A DNA stretch of 6,935 nucleotides, taken from positions 1-6,935 of the forward strand of contig SLMY01000180.1 in the NCBI GenBank assembly GCA_007133255.1, written 5' to 3'. The DNA is from Clostridiales bacterium (GTDB lineage: Bacteria; Bacillota; Clostridia; Saccharofermentanales; UBA5734). Positions 5,562-6,935 of this stretch are shown one piece after another. Below the pieces are notes generated by a model that was not told where the DNA came from, searched no databases, and was given only the letters and a program-made list of their open reading frames with translations. The position numbers and the translations under genes were made by a program. The number at the start of each line of letters is the position of its first letter. Position 1 is the stretch's first letter.

Positions 5562-6563
5562 ATGAATATATTGTTACTGGATAAAGAAACAGAATACACG
5601 CGTCAGCTTGGCTGCCGCGTTGCCGAACAATTCCCGCATCTTGCTGTTTATGCTTGTCATGACAGCCGTGCATTTGAGACATATTTCGCTGATCACAAAG
5701 GCAGCCAGTCTCTTTGCCTCTATAACCCGGCTGACTTTCCAGACATGGAAAGACTGGTCGGATCAGAACAGCCTGGTATCAATCATGGCAACTGGAAACT
5801 TTGCAGACTGGTCAGCCGCGGCAGAATAAACCGTGATCAGTCAGCTCAGGCCGATTCTGCTCATGCTGATCCGATAACAGCTGTGGAAAGAGCAGGCGAT
5901 TACTCAAGAATAGCCGTAATAATAGAACACTGGTACAAGCAGGTCAATCCGCAAAATGATCTTGAGATTGTACCACAAGCAAATACTATCATGCTCTATC
6001 TTGATTTGAGCGGTCTATGCTGTGACCGGTATGTCAGCCAGTCACTGACTAAGGCTTATCAAAAAGGTTATCGTACACTCTATTTACCGCTGATGCCCCT
6101 ATATCATATGCGTTTGGTTGAAAAACCTGATAAAGGATCTTGCCTGTCAGATCTGCTGCTGAAAATGTCAGGTGAGATTATCACGGCTGAACAAATCAGT
6201 CATTACTGGCAAGCCACCAGCAGGGGGTGGTATCAATTCAGACCGCCCGCGTTTTCGGATGACCTTCTGTCCTGTTCAGCCGGGCTGTTCAGAAAATTGA
6301 TCAGCCTGATAAAAACACGCGTTATAAATGATACTGAAGCAAGTTTTGTTTTACTTGATTGTCGAAATATGCCTTTTGATTGTATGTGCCAGATGGCTGT
6401 TCTCTGTAATCATGTCTTCATCAGGCTGCCCGCAGAAAGCGATTATGCGTTGGCCAGTGCTGAAAAAGAAGCCGCACGCCTGATCAACCAGCTGCCTGCT
6501 GCATGCGCGGCCAGTCTGATAGCCTCAGACAGCAAGCGGGGGTATGCAGATGCCTATCAGTGA
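5562..6563 (+). CDS. tadZ: TadZ/CpaE-like pilus assembly protein, degenerate MinD fold without P-loop
   Basis: A predicted 333 aa cytosolic protein. Residues 1-60 look like a receiver fold: MNILLLDKETEYTRQLG with an acidic D7, then SLCLYNPADFP (50-60), where the phospho-acceptor aspartate expected after the third strand is absent. The C-terminal half resembles the later strands of CpaE/TadZ MinD-like ATPases: TIMLYLDLSGL (142-152), GYRTLYLPLMP (169-179), RGWYQFRPPAFSDDL (221-235), ASFVLLDCRNMP (260-271) and HVFIRLPAESDYAL (284-297). No Walker A motif is present; the segment that should hold it seems missing before residue 142. TadZ proteins mark the cell pole and recruit the Tad secretion machine. 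The assignment rests on this architecture and on overlap with tadA just downstream. The ATG at 5562 is chosen because the family fold begins there and GGAG lies 12 nt upstream; ATG 5550 and GTG 5481 are in-frame alternatives. No signal peptide or membrane segment is seen. Confidence 0.7.
   Translation: MNILLLDKETEYTRQLGCRVAEQFPHLAVYACHDSRAFETYFADHKGSQSLCLYNPADFPDMERLVGSEQPGINHGNWKLCRLVSRGRINRDQSAQADSAHADPITAVERAGDYSRIAVIIEHWYKQVNPQNDLEIVPQANTIMLYLDLSGLCCDRYVSQSLTKAYQKGYRTLYLPLMPLYHMRLVEKPDKGSCLSDLLLKMSGEIITAEQISHYWQATSRGWYQFRPPAFSDDLLSCSAGLFRKLISLIKTRVINDTEASFVLLDCRNMPFDCMCQMAVLCNHVFIRLPAESDYALASAEKEAARLINQLPAACAASLIASDSKRGYADAYQ
6538..6542 (+). promoter_or_regulatory. tadA ribosome binding site, decides the start
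   Basis: GGGGG ends seven bases before the ATG at 6550 but only one base before the ATG at 6544. The spacing therefore favours 6550. Like the ltaE site, it is a G5 run able to pair with CCUCC using one wobble. It lies inside the tadZ coding sequence. Confidence 0.6.
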
Positions 6564-6935
6564 ACAACAGCTTTTGATCGAGCAAGTATTAAAACAATGC
6601 AGTCAAGATGATAACAGTCTGACAATCAAAAAACATATTTACGAAGTTGTCAGCAGCCAATATCAGGGCGCTTACTTATCCGTTGCGGACAAACAGAAGA
6701 TTGCCTCTCAGATCTATAACAGCCTGTGTGGTCTGGACATTTTGCAGCCTTTGCTGGATGATCCGGAAATAACAGAAATTATGGTCAACGGGCCTGAACA
6801 GATCTATGTTGAAAAAAACGGCAAAATCACACGCTGCGACCTTCATTTTGATGATCTCAATCACCTGATGCGAGTCATCAGTCATTGTTTCGGCCAGGCA
6901 AATAAACAATTACATGAACAAAACCCCTTTGCCGA
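6550..6935 (+). CDS. tadA: Tad/Flp pilus secretion ATPase TadA (CpaF family), N-terminal part
   Basis: The first 128 residues of a gene that runs off the right edge; CpaF-type ATPases are usually 400-480 aa. The visible part is the N-terminal all-alpha and PAS-like region of type II/IV secretion ATPases. It contains the CpaF hallmark LQPLLDDPEITEIMVNGPE (65-83) followed by QIYVEKNGKI (84-93), and then the start of the segment (FDDLNHLMRVISHCFGQANK, 100-119) that leads to the arginine finger and P-loop, both outside the window. TadA is the cytoplasmic hexameric motor that powers Flp pilus assembly, and sometimes retraction, at the inner membrane with TadB and TadC. It overlaps the end of tadZ by 14 nt, so the two are co-transcribed and likely coupled. 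The ATG at 6550 is chosen by spacing to GGGGG; ATG 6544 is the alternative. Confidence 0.88.
   Translation, partial: MPISEQQLLIEQVLKQCSQDDNSLTIKKHIYEVVSSQYQGAYLSVADKQKIASQIYNSLCGLDILQPLLDDPEITEIMVNGPEQIYVEKNGKITRCDLHFDDLNHLMRVISHCFGQANKQLHEQNPFA

Noticed and set aside
5032..5682. Two minus-strand open frames (122 and 91 codons) across the end of ltaE and the tadZ leader
   Set aside because: They overlap ltaE and tadZ in antisense, the translations show no family signal, and no good start signals were seen. A small convergent gene in the ltaE-tadZ gap cannot be strictly excluded but has no support.

Overview
The window looks like a chromosomal segment of a Bacillota bacterium, most likely a member of Clostridia. 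The evidence is a SAM-I (S-box) riboswitch with its own terminator upstream of metK, a RecD2 (YrrC-type) helicase with no RecBC partners, a ComF-type protein, G-rich Shine-Dalgarno sites, and a Tad pilus locus that begins with a TadZ-like protein. Coding is dense and two divergent transcription units share one intergenic control region. No insertion sequence, tRNA, rRNA, CRISPR array or phage gene was seen.

Minus strand, positions 4105 down to 1. A promoter with an extended -10 leads into a short 5'-end hairpin, a complete SAM-I aptamer and an intrinsic terminator. Then come metK (S-adenosylmethionine synthetase), recD2 (770 aa, GTG start inside the end of metK) and comF (N-terminal 118 residues, cut by the window edge). 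metK and recD2 overlap by 20 nt, and recD2 and comF overlap by 4 nt (ATGA). The three genes therefore look like one translationally coupled operon whose main control is attenuation by SAM.

Plus strand, positions 4093 to 5316. A divergent promoter whose -35 lies inside the spacer of the metK promoter drives a complete low-specificity L-threonine aldolase gene (ltaE), followed by a hairpin with a poor U-tract.

Plus strand, positions 5394 to 6935. A candidate promoter with a perfect TTGACA box precedes a leader of about 130 nt, then a TadZ/CpaE-like protein (333 aa from the preferred ATG). This protein has a pseudo-receiver domain and no recognisable P-loop. It overlaps by 14 nt the start of tadA/cpaF, the Tad secretion ATPase, which is cut by the window end. 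The rest of the Tad locus (tadB, tadC, flp, tadE) is expected further right but is not visible.

Functionally the window joins sulfur amino acid and one-carbon metabolism (MetK, and glycine formation by threonine aldolase) with DNA repair or uptake functions (RecD2, ComF) and a pilus assembly locus. The most interesting points are that recD2 and comF sit behind a SAM riboswitch, that the metK and ltaE promoters interlock, that the TadZ homologue lacks its nucleotide-binding loop, and that comF lies near a Tad pilus locus. None of these is a wholly new system on the evidence in this window.
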